A stretch of 64,000 nucleotides of DNA from assembly GCA_900539915.1 (NCBI GenBank), contig UQDU01000006.1, positions 14,816 to 78,815 of the forward strand. The letters run 5' to 3'. The notes below the pieces were generated by a model. The model did not search any database. It had not been told where the DNA came from and saw nothing but the letters and a program-made list of their open reading frames with translations. Positions 34,029 through 44,033 of this stretch are shown here, piece by piece; positions within the stretch are counted from its first letter, which is position 1, and the number at the start of each line of letters is the position of its first letter. Origin of the DNA: an uncultured Bacteroidales bacterium. Lineage in GTDB: Bacteria > Bacteroidota > Bacteroidia > Bacteroidales > Muribaculaceae. The position numbers and the translations under genes are program-made.

Positions 34029-35834
34029 ATGGATAACATACTGACACATCTGACCCAGACCCAGGCTGCCAAATACGGTGACCGCAGGGCTATAGGATTT
34101 TACACTGCTGAAGGCGGGATTCATGAGTCCCTCGGTTGGACCCGGCTGGCCGATACCGTGGCCTGTCTGGCTGCAGGTATGCTCCGACTTAAGGTAGATG
34201 TGCAGGAGTGTATAGCCGTGTTCTCTGAAAACATGCCCGAGGTGGTGATGACCGACCTCGCTGCATACATGATACGCGGCATTCCGGTGTCAATCTATGC
34301 GACGAGTAGCCACGACCAGGTGAAGTATATCGTGGATGATGCCAAAGCGACCATATTGTTTGTGGGTGACGAAGCCCAGTACAGGCTTGCTCTCCGCATA
34401 GCCGATGAGTGTATGAGCATCCGGCAGATAGTGCGTTACGGCACTATACCCCGTAGCCAGCATGACGCATGTTCCATATCGTTTGATGAGCTTCTCAATA
34501 TCGGCCGCATGGCGTCTACGGAAGTGGCCGATGAGGTCAACGCACGCAGCGCGTCTGCCACAGCAGACGATATAGCCACTCTGATATATACATCAGGTAC
34601 TACGGGAGAGCCTAAAGGCGCCATATTGCCTCACTCGTGCTTTAACGCAGCACTGACAATACACAAGGAACGTCTGACTACGCTCAGCGAAGATGACACA
34701 TCGCTCTGTTTCCTGCCTTTGAGCCATATTTTTGAGAAGGCATGGACGTATTTCTGCCTTTACCGGGGCATGTATGTGACCATCAACCATGACCCCAAGG
34801 AGATTCAGAAAGCAATACGTGCGGTGCGTCCTACCTGCATGTGCAGTGTGCCCCGATTCTGGGAGAAGGCCTATCTCGCCATAGAGGAGCAGATATTGAA
34901 GATGCCGCCTCTCAAGCGTAAGCTGGTGATGCACGCACTCAAGACCGGCCATAAGCGTAACCTTGACTATGTGCGTCTCGGGCGTAGGGTGCCGGCTCTG
35001 CTTGAAAGCCGCTACAAGTTTTTTGACAAGCGCATTTTTGGTCCGGTACGCAAGGCCATAGGCATAGACCACGGCAATATCTTCCCTACGGCCGGAGCTC
35101 CGTTGTCTCCGTCGATTGTGTCGTTTTTCCACAGCATGGGGCTTAATATCGTCATCGGTTACGGGCTGTCTGAAACCACTGCCACGGTGACATGTTTCCC
35201 TGAAGTGGGATATATCATAGGCTCTGTAGGCACTGTCATGCCGGAGGTCGAGGTGAAGATAGGTGCTGAAAACGAGATTCTTGTCAAGGGACCTACGGTG
35301 ATGCGCGGCTATCTCAACAAACCGCAGGCGACAGCCGAGGCGTTTACGTCCGACGGATGGTTCCGCACGGGAGATGCCGGCCATTTTGACGCTGCCGGCG
35401 CACTCGTGCTGACTGACCGCATCAAGGATCTCTTCAAGACGAGCAACGGCAAGTACATAGCTCCGCAGGTGCTTGAAAGCCGTCTTGTCCAGGACCGTTA
35501 CATAGACCAGGTAGTGGTCATCGGCGACCGCCGCAAGTATGTGACGGCCATCATCATACCGGCTTTCGATGCCTTGAAGGAGTATGCCCGTCAGAAGCAT
35601 ATTCAGTATAAGAATCTGGAAGAACTGGTCAAGAACGTGGATATACGTCACATGATAGGTGCACGTATAGAGCGCTTGCAGCAGGGACTGCCCGGATTTG
35701 AACGCATCAAGAAGTTCACGCTTCTGCCCGAGGCCTTCACCATGGAGCGCGGTGAGCTGACAAATACCCTCAAGATAAAGCGTCCGGTCATCAATGCGCG
35801 TTACGCACATGAGATTGACCAGATGTATGTATGA
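34029..35834 (+). CDS. long-chain acyl-CoA synthetase (AMP-forming)
   Basis: The enzyme activates a fatty acid with ATP and CoA. The 601-residue protein has the AMP-binding loop TLIYTSGTTGEPKG (about 184-197), GYGLSETTATVTCFPE (motif with the acyl-AMP site), GWFRTGDAGHFD with the conserved Asp, and the DRIKDLFKTSNGKYIAPQ hinge. The closest recognisable branch is the FadD15/long-chain type common in Bacteroidetes. No signal peptide or membrane segment is present. It is followed by prfB 62 bp later, which need not be functionally linked. Confidence 0.93.
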   Translation: MDNILTHLTQTQAAKYGDRRAIGFYTAEGGIHESLGWTRLADTVACLAAGMLRLKVDVQECIAVFSENMPEVVMTDLAAYMIRGIPVSIYATSSHDQVKYIVDDAKATILFVGDEAQYRLALRIADECMSIRQIVRYGTIPRSQHDACSISFDELLNIGRMASTEVADEVNARSASATADDIATLIYTSGTTGEPKGAILPHSCFNAALTIHKERLTTLSEDDTSLCFLPLSHIFEKAWTYFCLYRGMYVTINHDPKEIQKAIRAVRPTCMCSVPRFWEKAYLAIEEQILKMPPLKRKLVMHALKTGHKRNLDYVRLGRRVPALLESRYKFFDKRIFGPVRKAIGIDHGNIFPTAGAPLSPSIVSFFHSMGLNIVIGYGLSETTATVTCFPEVGYIIGSVGTVMPEVEVKIGAENEILVKGPTVMRGYLNKPQATAEAFTSDGWFRTGDAGHFDAAGALVLTDRIKDLFKTSNGKYIAPQVLESRLVQDRYIDQVVVIGDRRKYVTAIIIPAFDALKEYARQKHIQYKNLEELVKNVDIRHMIGARIERLQQGLPGFERIKKFTLLPEAFTMERGELTNTLKIKRPVINARYAHEIDQMYV

Positions 35835-35896
35835 TGACTGACAACAGTGACTGAAATATAAATATTAACCAATCCCAATTAACGTCCGGAATAATC

Positions 35897-37016
35897 ATGA
35901 TTACACCCGAACAGCTAAAAGAGACCTTTGAGCGCAAGCTGGCGCTGAGGAGGTATCTTTGACATCGACAGCAAGAAAATAGAAGTAGAAGAGGAGGAAC
36001 TCCGCACCCATGTGCCCGATTTTTGGGAGCATCCCAAAGAGGCGCAGGCACAGATGAAGAAAATCAAGGACATCCAGGCCTGGATTGACGGCTATAATGA
36101 GATAGATAAGTCAACCGAGGAACTCCAGCTCGCATGGGACTTCCTCAAGGAAGGCATCGTGGAGGAGTCAGAGCTGGACGCCCTGTATGCGTCGACTATC
36201 GAGAAAATCGAGTCGCTTGAGCTCCGTAACATGCTGCGCCGCGAGGAGGACAAGATGGATGCCGTCATCAAAATCAACTCCGGCGCAGGTGGCACTGAGA
36301 GCCAGGACTGGGCCCAGATGCTCATGCGCATGTATCTGCGCTGGGCCGAGAAGCACGGTTACAAGACATCCATCGCCAACCTGCTGGAGGGCGACGAGGC
36401 CGGTATAAAGTCATGTACCATCAATATCGAAGGCCCGTTTGCCTACGGATACCTCAAGAGTGAGAACGGTGTGCACCGACTGGTGCGCGTGTCGCCTTAC
36501 AATGCACAGGGCAAGCGTATGACATCGTTTGCGAGCGTGTTCGTGACCCCGTTGGTCGATGACACCATAGAGGTCAAGGTAGAACAGGCTCTCATATCGT
36601 GGGATACCTTCCGAAGCGGCGGTGCCGGCGGCCAGAACGTCAACAAGGTGGAGTCAGGTGTGCGTCTGCGCTACCAGTTTACCGACCCTTACACCGGGGA
36701 GAAGGAGGAAATCCTCATCGAGAACACCGAAACCCGCGACCAGCCCAAAAACAAGGAGAATGCCCTGCGACAGCTACGCTCCATACTCTACGAGAAGGAA
36801 CTACAGCACCGCATGCAGGAACAGGCCAAGATTGAGGCCGGCAAGATGAAAATCGAGTGGGGCAGCCAGATACGCAGCTATGTGTTTGATGACCGACGTG
36901 TCAAGGACCACCGCACCAACCATCAGACAAGCGATGTCAATGGCGTCATGGACGGAGACATAGACGAGTTTATCAAGGCATATCTTATGGAATTTGCCGG
37001 CAATGAGCCGCAATAA
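35897..37016 (+). CDS. prfB: peptide chain release factor 2, with programmed +1 frameshift
   Basis: RF2 ends translation at UGA and UAA. The first frame (35897-35959) encodes 21 residues ending in RRYL and then meets an in-frame TGA at 35960-35962. Skipping T35960 joins it to the main frame, which starts GAC ATC GAC. The shift site AGGAGGTATCTTTGAC has an internal Shine-Dalgarno (AGGAGG) just before CTT-TGA, as in E. coli prfB, so low RF2 raises frameshifting and RF2 synthesis. The GGQ motif is at 36627-36635. The stop-recognition tripeptide reads SPY (36492-36500) rather than the textbook SPF. The CDS is join(35897..35959,35961..37016). Confidence 0.96.
35948..35963 (+). promoter_or_regulatory. 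prfB recoding site
   Basis: AGG AGG TAT CTT TGA C: Shine-Dalgarno-like AGGAGG, slippery CTT, stop TGA followed by C (poor termination context). This is the canonical autoregulatory frameshift signal. Confidence 0.95.
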
Positions 37017-37029
37017 CCTCCTGATTTAG

Positions 37030-39372
37030 ATGGATAAAAGCTATCTTGACGAGCTTAATGACCAGCAGAGGGCCGCGGTGGAATACACCGACGGCCCCCA
37101 GCTCGTCATAGCCGGAGCCGGCTCTGGAAAGACGAGGGTGTTGACATACAAGATTCTGCACCTTCTCGCCCATGGCGTGGAGCCTTGGCGCATACTTGCA
37201 CTGACGTTTACCAACAAGGCTGCGCGAGAGATGCGCGAGCGCATAGAGGCTCTTGTGGGGCATGAGGCAGCATCACGTCTTTGGATGGGCACCTTCCACT
37301 CCATATTCTCACGCATACTGCGCATCCATGCCGACAAAATAGGGTTTAAAAGTTCTTACACCATCTATGACGCGGCAGACAGCAAAGCCCTTGTCAAGAC
37401 CATCATCAAGGATATGCAGCTTGACGAGAAGGTCTACAAGGCTTCTACCGTGGCCAACGCAATCTCATGGGCTAAAAATTCGCTCATATCGCCGGAGGCC
37501 TATGCCGCCAATGCTGACCTCATGGCAGCCGACCGACGTGCGCGCCGGCCCCTCATCCATGAAATCTATGCCGCATACCGCAACCGCTGTCAGGTGGCTT
37601 CGGCCATGGATTTCGACGACCTGCTGTACTATACAAATCTGCTGCTGCGTGACAATCCTGACATCCGTAACCACTACACCGAGTTTTTCCGCTATGTGCT
37701 GGTCGACGAATATCAGGACACCAATTTCGCCCAGCATCTGATAGTGTCACAGCTGTGTGGAGAGTGCGGACGGCTCATGGTGGTGGGCGACGATGCCCAG
37801 AGCATATACAGCTTCCGAGGGGCCAACATAGCCAATATCCTCAATCTCAACCGCACTTACAAGACCCTGCGGATATTCAAGCTTGAGGAGAACTACCGCT
37901 CCACACAGACCATCATAAATGCCGCCAATTCGCTGATTGACAAAAACGAAGGGCAGATACCCAAAAAGGTATTTTCGCGTAATGACAAGGGCGACCGAAT
38001 AGAACTCGTGCAGGCCTACAGCGATTATGAGGAGGGTTTTCTCGTGGCTAACCGCGTGGCGCAGGTCAAACTGACACGCCATGACAGTTACGATGACTTT
38101 GCCATACTCTACCGTACCAACTCGCAGAGCCGTATCCTTGAGGAAGCTCTACGCAAGCAGAGCATACCTTACCGTATATATGGCGGACAGTCGTTTTATC
38201 AGCGCAAGGAGGTCAAGGATGCGGTGTCGTATTTCCGCCTGTCGGTCAATCCTGATGATGACGAGGCTCTGCGCCGCGTCATCAATGTGCCGGCTCGTGG
38301 TATCGGTGACACTACATTGGCCAAGCTCACGAGGGCGGCCATAGATAATGGCGTCAGCGTCTGGCATGTCATAACCCACCTTGACACGATAGACACGGGT
38401 CTCAATAACGGTACGAAACGGAAGCTCCAGGGGTTCAGAGAACTGATGGAGAAGTTCATAGACAGTAATGCCACCGCCGATGCCGCCACGCTTGCACAAC
38501 TGATAATCTCCGAGACCGGCATGATTTCCCAGCTGCAAGGCGACCGCACGCCCGAAAGCATATCCAGGATAGAGAACTTGCAGGAGCTTGTCAACGGTGC
38601 ACGTCAGTTTGTCAAGATGCACACCGAGGAGGGCAACGAGGATACAGGCATGGAATATTTCCTAAGCGAGGTGTCTCTGGCTACGGATCAGGATAAGGAT
38701 GAGGAGGATGGCACTGCGAAAGTAACTCTGATGACTGTCCATGCAGCCAAGGGTCTTGAGTTTGCCAACGTGTTTATAGTCGGCGTAGAGGAAGACCTTT
38801 TCCCCAACTCCATGAGTGCTGCAAGCGCCGAGGAAATTGAGGAGGAACGTCGACTGCTGTATGTTGCTATTACAAGGGCCAAGCGTTTCTGCATGATAAG
38901 CTATGCTTGTAGCCGTTTCCGCAACGGCATGACAGCAACCTGCAGTCCGTCACGGTTTATCAGGGATATCGACCCCCATTATCTCAAGCCTGTCACAGGC
39001 ACGAGTGTAACGGGCCGCTCCATGTTTAATCCAGTAGAGCGTTATCGTGATTCGTTCCACTCGCCGGTTGCTGCGTCCTCGAGCTTTGCAGCTTCAAGGA
39101 GACGTGGCGGCGGTCTGCCCCTCAGCGACTATCACGGCAATGTCGCCCCCAGAGAGACGTCACGCCCTGCGTCTGCTTCGGCCGGTGTGGGGACTTCGCT
39201 CCACAACTCGTCAGAGCTGTCTGTAGGCATGGTGATAGAGCATCAGATATTCGGACGCGGCACTATTGAGGAGATAGACCGCGAGCAGCCTGACCACCGC
39301 ATCAGGGTTACATTTGACAATACCGGTCAAAAGGTGCTCATGCTTAAATTTGCAAGATTTAAAATCGTATAA
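37030..39372 (+). CDS. UvrD/PcrA-type ATP-dependent DNA helicase
   Basis: This is a superfamily 1 helicase that unwinds DNA 3' to 5' in repair and replication restart. The 780-residue protein has motif I GAGSGKTRVL (29-38), Ia FTNKAAREMRERI, II VDEYQDTNFAQ, III GDDAQSIYSFRGA, IV EENYRSTQTI, V VTLMTVHAAKGLEFANVFIVG and VI RRLLYVAITRAK. The C-terminal tail ends with a small domain (VGMVIEHQIFGRGTIEEID) as in PcrA. UvrD and PcrA cannot be separated by eye. It starts 13 bp after prfB. Confidence 0.95.
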   Translation: MDKSYLDELNDQQRAAVEYTDGPQLVIAGAGSGKTRVLTYKILHLLAHGVEPWRILALTFTNKAAREMRERIEALVGHEAASRLWMGTFHSIFSRILRIHADKIGFKSSYTIYDAADSKALVKTIIKDMQLDEKVYKASTVANAISWAKNSLISPEAYAANADLMAADRRARRPLIHEIYAAYRNRCQVASAMDFDDLLYYTNLLLRDNPDIRNHYTEFFRYVLVDEYQDTNFAQHLIVSQLCGECGRLMVVGDDAQSIYSFRGANIANILNLNRTYKTLRIFKLEENYRSTQTIINAANSLIDKNEGQIPKKVFSRNDKGDRIELVQAYSDYEEGFLVANRVAQVKLTRHDSYDDFAILYRTNSQSRILEEALRKQSIPYRIYGGQSFYQRKEVKDAVSYFRLSVNPDDDEALRRVINVPARGIGDTTLAKLTRAAIDNGVSVWHVITHLDTIDTGLNNGTKRKLQGFRELMEKFIDSNATADAATLAQLIISETGMISQLQGDRTPESISRIENLQELVNGARQFVKMHTEEGNEDTGMEYFLSEVSLATDQDKDEEDGTAKVTLMTVHAAKGLEFANVFIVGVEEDLFPNSMSAASAEEIEEERRLLYVAITRAKRFCMISYACSRFRNGMTATCSPSRFIRDIDPHYLKPVTGTSVTGRSMFNPVERYRDSFHSPVAASSSFAASRRRGGGLPLSDYHGNVAPRETSRPASASAGVGTSLHNSSELSVGMVIEHQIFGRGTIEEIDREQPDHRIRVTFDNTGQKVLMLKFARFKIV

Positions 39373-39387
39373 CAGGTATCCACAGCT

Positions 39388-40533
39388 ATGGTTTATAACA
39401 ACGAATCAGAGATTTCCACACCGTTCTATATAGTCTATGAGTCCCGCATCCGTCGAAATCTGGCGCTTATCAGCCGTGTGGCTTCGGAATCAGGGGCAAA
39501 AATCATCATGGCTTTTAAAGCGAATGCTTTATGGAAGACATTTCCGATAGTACGTGAATACTGTCGTGACTTTACGGCAAGTTCGCTCAACGAGCTGCAT
39601 CTCGGATGTGACGAGCTTGGTGGTGAGGCTCATAGTTATTGCCCGGCTTATACTGACGAAACGATAGGGGAGTATCTGGAGCGGTCAACGCATATCACTT
39701 TTAACTCGTTGCACCAGTTTGAGCGTTTCAAATCGCTGGTGGCGGCCTCGAAGGCTTCTCCCGGATTGCGTGTAAATCCTCAATGCTCGGTGATAGAGAC
39801 CGACATATACAATCCGGCTCTCCCCGGTAGCCGCTTCGGTGTGACTGCCGCGGCTCTGAGCGAGGCTGGCGGACTGCCTGACGGTATCGAAGGCTTGCAT
39901 TTTCATGCTCTGTGTGAAAGTTCGAGCCATGACCTCGAGAAGGTGCTTGAAGCGTTTGAGGCTGACTTCGGCGAGTGGATTGACCGTGTCAGATGGGTCA
40001 ATATGGGGGGCGGACATCTGATGACGCGGGAGGGCTATGACACCGAGCACCTAATAGCTGTGATACAGGGCTTCAGACGTCGTCATCCCGGTGTGCAGGT
40101 TATACTTGAGCCGGGAAGTGCGTTTATGTGGCGTACAGGCGATCTTATGACCTCGGTGGTTGACATCGTGGACAATCAGGGGATAAAGACGGCGATAATA
40201 GATGCGTCGTTTGCCTGTCATATGCCCGATTGCCTGGAAATGCCGTATAAACCGGCTATCACAGGCAGTATGCCTGTAGATGCGTCGCTCCCGACATACA
40301 GGCTTGGAGGCAACTCATGTCTCAGTGGGGATTTCATGGGCGACTGGAGTTTCGCTCGTCCGCTTCGGATAGGCGACCGTCTGCGGTTAGAAGACATGAA
40401 CCACTATACCACTGTCAAGACCAACATGTTCAATGGCATACAGCATCCGTCAATGATATTATGCGATGCCGAGGGGCGCTGTCATGAGCTTCGCCGCTTC
40501 ATTTACGAGGACTACCGCTCACGTATGGACTGA
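39388..40533 (+). CDS. nspC: carboxynorspermidine decarboxylase
   Basis: NspC is a PLP enzyme that makes spermidine or norspermidine from its carboxylated precursor. The 381-residue protein has the PLP lysine K44 in MAFKANALWKTFP, the Gly-rich phosphate segment WVNMGGGHLM, and ILEPGSAFMW, all typical of the alanine-racemase-fold decarboxylases. FHALCESSSHDLE carries the substrate-site Cys/Glu. Its partner carboxyspermidine dehydrogenase is not in the window. It begins 15 bp after the helicase gene and is the last housekeeping gene before the polysaccharide locus. Confidence 0.93.
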   Translation: MVYNNESEISTPFYIVYESRIRRNLALISRVASESGAKIIMAFKANALWKTFPIVREYCRDFTASSLNELHLGCDELGGEAHSYCPAYTDETIGEYLERSTHITFNSLHQFERFKSLVAASKASPGLRVNPQCSVIETDIYNPALPGSRFGVTAAALSEAGGLPDGIEGLHFHALCESSSHDLEKVLEAFEADFGEWIDRVRWVNMGGGHLMTREGYDTEHLIAVIQGFRRRHPGVQVILEPGSAFMWRTGDLMTSVVDIVDNQGIKTAIIDASFACHMPDCLEMPYKPAITGSMPVDASLPTYRLGGNSCLSGDFMGDWSFARPLRIGDRLRLEDMNHYTTVKTNMFNGIQHPSMILCDAEGRCHELRRFIYEDYRSRMD

Positions 40534-40606
40534 CATTATCATGCCTTATGACGTCTTTGAAACCATAAATTGTGGCTTAGGAGGCTGTAGAATCAATTAT
40601 ATTTCT

Positions 40607-40614
40607 TATCTTTG
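40607..40614 (+). promoter_or_regulatory. -7 box TATCTTTG of the polysaccharide locus
   Basis: TATCTTTG matches TAnnTTTG. It lies about 235 bp before the likely upxY start, giving an unusually long untranslated leader (about 40620-40847). The leader contains short stems such as CGTTA/TAACG (about 40615-40629) and TTGATA/TATCAA (near 40698-40716). The -33 element is weak. Confidence 0.5.
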
Positions 40615-40847
40615 CGTTAGTTTGTAACGCGAAGTCATAATGCGTAGGAGCTTTGACTGAAAGTTGTCCCATTTCTTGTTGTCTGACCGCAATGTATTGA
40701 TTGATAGGCAGTTATCAAGATTGGGATGAACTAAAGAATTGTCTAAGAGTGGCATGCAAACTATAAAAATCGGTCAATATCTGTCCAATCTCGATTGTTA
40801 GAGTGACGAATTCCGGAGGACAAACGGCATCCGAAAACAGTGGAAAT

Positions 40848-41369
40848 ATGCCCCAATGGTATGTGATGAGGGCATATAAATCGGAAAAAAGCGCAGAAGA
40901 ACATCTCACACAGCTTGGATATGATGTGTTTGTACCCAAAAAATGGGCTGTGAGAGTATATCATGGCCGTAAAGGCAAATATCTTGTGCCGGCTATTCCG
41001 AGTATGATTTTCGTTCATGCTACCAAAGACAGCTTGCTTCAGGCTAAGCAGCGTGTCGAGAAATTACAGTTTATCATGTCAGCTTCCACTGGTGGCAACC
41101 AGCCTTTGGTGGTTGCAGACCGGGATATGAACGACTTCATCAAAGTGGCTTCTCAAGCCGTGGCTGATGAAGGCATCACCTATCTTACGCCCGAGGAAAT
41201 CAATATTGCCCGTGGACGGCGTGTGAAGATTCTTGGCGGTCCCTTTGACGGCGTAACAGGAGTGTTCCAGCGGGTCAAGGGCCATCGTAACCGCCGCCTC
41301 GTAGTCACCATCCCCTCCATCGGCAGCGTCACCGCCGAAGTCACCCCCGATCTCGTCCAGCTCCTCTGA
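40848..41369 (+). CDS. UpxY-type transcription antiterminator (NusG paralogue)
   Basis: UpxY proteins are specialised NusG relatives that bind RNA polymerase at the leader of their own polysaccharide operon and prevent early termination. From the ATG at 40848 the protein has 173 residues: a NusG N-terminal domain (WYVMRAYKSEKSAEEHLTQLGYDVFVPKKW, PAIPSMIFVHAT) and a C-terminal KOW domain (GRRVKILGGPFDGVTGVFQRVKG). The frame is open back to a GTG at 40803, but the family begins close to WYV, so the ATG is preferred. It is the first gene of the locus, 41 bp before the flippase. Confidence 0.88.
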   Translation: MPQWYVMRAYKSEKSAEEHLTQLGYDVFVPKKWAVRVYHGRKGKYLVPAIPSMIFVHATKDSLLQAKQRVEKLQFIMSASTGGNQPLVVADRDMNDFIKVASQAVADEGITYLTPEEINIARGRRVKILGGPFDGVTGVFQRVKGHRNRRLVVTIPSIGSVTAEVTPDLVQLL

Positions 41370-41410
41370 TACAAGTTGAGTTGGAGATGTGATATTGTCC
41401 AATATAAAAT

Positions 41411-42976
41411 ATGAGACGAGAATCGCGTGTAGCAAAATCGATTAAGAATGCCAAGGTCAACATGCTTTGCTATTTTGTATCGCTGCTGACCGCATTCTTT
41501 ACGCGCAGGATATTCATTGATTATCTCGGGCTGGAGTTCATGGGCCTGAACGGGACTGTCGGTAGTGTGCTCGGATTTCTCAATCTGGCCGAACTTGGCA
41601 TAGGCACGGCTATTTCTTATCTGTTATTTAAGCCTGTATTTGATGGAGATGAAACGAAGATCAACGAGTTGATTTCTGTAATGGGTTATCTTTACCGTTG
41701 GATCGGCATTTTCATCTATGGGGCGGCCATAATAGTATCATTCTTTCTGCCTGTGATATTTTCCGATACTTCTTTTTCCATGGGGGTGATTTATGCATCG
41801 TTCTATCTGTATCTATCAGGGTCGATGCTTGGTTATTTCTTCAATTATAAGATGGTATTGCTGAGCGCTGACCAGAGGAATTATGTCATAACCGGCTATT
41901 TCCAACTGACCACGACCTTGAAACTGTTCACGCAGATGGGGCTTGCAATACTGTGGCCTAACTTTTATGTATTCTTGGCTCTGGAGTTCGGGTCTGCGAT
42001 AGTTAATACTTTCATTATTCAATGGAAACTCCGGAAGACATATCCATGGCTGAAAGCGGAGCTTAAGGAGGGACGCAGACTGCTAAAGAAATATCCGGAA
42101 GTGACTACGAAAATCAAGCAGATTGTGGTACACAAATTGGGACTGTTTGTAAAAGGTCAGTCGCAACCGATGCTTATATACGCTTTTGCATCCCTTTCAA
42201 GTTTAGCTCTTTATGCTAATTATACCATTATAACGAGCCGTGTTCAGAATCTGTTTAATGGTATTCTTGATAGTGCTGGCGGAAGCGTCGGGAATCTTGT
42301 CGCTGAGGGTGACAAAGATAAGATAGTTAAAATTTTCGCGCAACTATTCGTTTCTCGATTATTTATTGTCGGCAATCTTGCGTTCTGTTTCTATTATCTG
42401 CTATCTCCATTTGTCAATATATGGCTTGGCCCTGAATGTATTGTATCGCCGACGGTTGTTCTGATTGTCGTAATCGGATATACTCTTGGTGTCATGCGTG
42501 GCCCTACAGATTATTTCATAAATGCCTATGGATTGTTTTCTGATGTATGGGCTCCTATAGCCGAATCAGCTATATCTATTTCTGTGGCAATCTTATGTGG
42601 CATGAAATGGGGGCTTCCTGGAGTACTGATGGGAGATTTGACGGCGTCAATTTTGATTATTTACGTATGGAAAACATATTTTCTGTTTACACGTGGATTT
42701 AAAGTCAATCCTCTGAGATACTGGCTATTGTGGGCTAAAACCATATGGCCTATGATTTTAGGCGCGGTGGCGGCCTACTTCGTTGCAGAATATGTATTTT
42801 CGTTAATCACGTTAAGAAATCAATGGCTTGAATTTTTCATACGTGCTGCTATATTCGCAATCGTTATTTTTTCGGTGTCTACTCCCATACTTTGGATTGT
42901 ATCGCTTAATTTCAGAGAATTTTTCAAGAGATTGTTGCATTCGGTTTTTAAACGCAAATCAAGTATGCTTAGCTGA
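41411..42976 (+). CDS. polysaccharide flippase, Wzx type
   Basis: The protein flips lipid-linked oligosaccharide units across the inner membrane. The 521 residues form about 12-14 membrane helices with short charged loops. The N-terminal segment KSIKNAKVNMLCYFVSLLTAFFTRRIFIDYLGLEFMGLNGTVGSVLGFLNLAELGIGTAISYLLF is characteristic of the O-antigen/capsule exporters of the MATE/MOP group. It follows upxY, as in other Bacteroidales capsule loci. Substrate cannot be predicted. Confidence 0.88.
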   Translation: MRRESRVAKSIKNAKVNMLCYFVSLLTAFFTRRIFIDYLGLEFMGLNGTVGSVLGFLNLAELGIGTAISYLLFKPVFDGDETKINELISVMGYLYRWIGIFIYGAAIIVSFFLPVIFSDTSFSMGVIYASFYLYLSGSMLGYFFNYKMVLLSADQRNYVITGYFQLTTTLKLFTQMGLAILWPNFYVFLALEFGSAIVNTFIIQWKLRKTYPWLKAELKEGRRLLKKYPEVTTKIKQIVVHKLGLFVKGQSQPMLIYAFASLSSLALYANYTIITSRVQNLFNGILDSAGGSVGNLVAEGDKDKIVKIFAQLFVSRLFIVGNLAFCFYYLLSPFVNIWLGPECIVSPTVVLIVVIGYTLGVMRGPTDYFINAYGLFSDVWAPIAESAISISVAILCGMKWGLPGVLMGDLTASILIIYVWKTYFLFTRGFKVNPLRYWLLWAKTIWPMILGAVAAYFVAEYVFSLITLRNQWLEFFIRAAIFAIVIFSVSTPILWIVSLNFREFFKRLLHSVFKRKSSMLS

Positions 42977-43022
42977 TTTGATGATAGATTTTGATTACAA
43001 GGCACAATATAGATAGTGATTT

Positions 43023-44033
43023 ATGAAGGTATCAGTTATTGTCCCTGTCTATAATACATCTCAATTGCTTCCACGATGTCTCGACAGTATACGTAACCAA
43101 TCTTATACAGATTGGGAGTGTATATTGATTGATGACGGCTCCACGGATGCTTCGTTGGATATAATGCGAGGGTGTGTTGCCGAAGATGCACGATTCAAGA
43201 TTATATCACAGAAAAATTCTGGTGTAAGCGTTGCGCGCAATAAAGGTCTGGATATGGCTCGTGGGGAATATGTGACATTCATTGACAGCGATGACTATGT
43301 TGATTTGTCATATTTCCAGCAAGTGGTGGACTTATTGAAGTTATACGATGTTTCGATGTTGATCTCAGGCTACTCTGAGAATTCAGATGAGGCTGGATGC
43401 TGCATGGATAAATGTAGTCGTTTACCGGAATGGGTGCAATGTGTCGGAGAAGATATATCATTGCTTGACAGAGTGTCATGTGCTCGTCTATTATTCGATG
43501 GGTCCGCGTCTTATTGGGGGTATATCAGGAATTGGTTTCGTCGGTCCCTCATAGTTGAAAAGAACCTTGTTTTTGATAAAAGGCTGAAGTATAATGAGGA
43601 CAGAGCTTTTACACTATCCTACTTATCCGTAGAGCCATCAGATGCTGTCAATATTGTTTTTAACAGACCGAATTATCATTATGAGATCCGAATAGGGTCG
43701 ACCATGTCCCATGGCTTTAATGTAAACCATTTGGTGGAACTTGAATCTTTCAAGTATTTCTGTGGTATGGAGCGTGCTTATTTTCGCAGCAGGAGTTTGA
43801 ATATGGCCATCCGTCATGCAGGACTGACTCGTAAATTTTATCTGACATGGCTCGCCATGAATATGGATAGATATGATGACAAAATAGCTGCAGCAATGGA
43901 GCGTATTGAGGAAGATATGTTAAGCATAAGAGATTTTATGCCTCCCTATACGTTGCATAGCCGCCCATTGATGAAAAGATGGTTGCAGCATCATAAACAT
44001 AAATTCATGCGCTTTTTCGGTAGACAGAGATGA
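43023..44033 (+). CDS. glycosyltransferase family 2
   Basis: An inverting GT-A enzyme for the repeat unit. The 336-residue protein begins with VSVIVPVYNTSQLLPRCLDSIRNQSYTDWECILIDDGSTDAS (nucleotide-sugar site) and has the metal-binding motif TFIDSDDYVD (about 87-96). The second half is more variable and sets the acceptor. No membrane segment is present. The stop overlaps the next start as ATGA at 44030-44033. Confidence 0.9.
   Translation: MKVSVIVPVYNTSQLLPRCLDSIRNQSYTDWECILIDDGSTDASLDIMRGCVAEDARFKIISQKNSGVSVARNKGLDMARGEYVTFIDSDDYVDLSYFQQVVDLLKLYDVSMLISGYSENSDEAGCCMDKCSRLPEWVQCVGEDISLLDRVSCARLLFDGSASYWGYIRNWFRRSLIVEKNLVFDKRLKYNEDRAFTLSYLSVEPSDAVNIVFNRPNYHYEIRIGSTMSHGFNVNHLVELESFKYFCGMERAYFRSRSLNMAIRHAGLTRKFYLTWLAMNMDRYDDKIAAAMERIEEDMLSIRDFMPPYTLHSRPLMKRWLQHHKHKFMRFFGRQR

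Noticed and set aside
34593..35810. 405-codon open frame on the - strand inside the acyl-CoA synthetase gene
   Set aside because: Fully antisense to a gene with clear motifs. No recognisable domain or start context.
40803..40847. GTG at 40803 as the upxY start
   Set aside because: It would add 15 residues before the conserved WYV segment with no family match. The ATG at 40848 fits UpxY proteins better.
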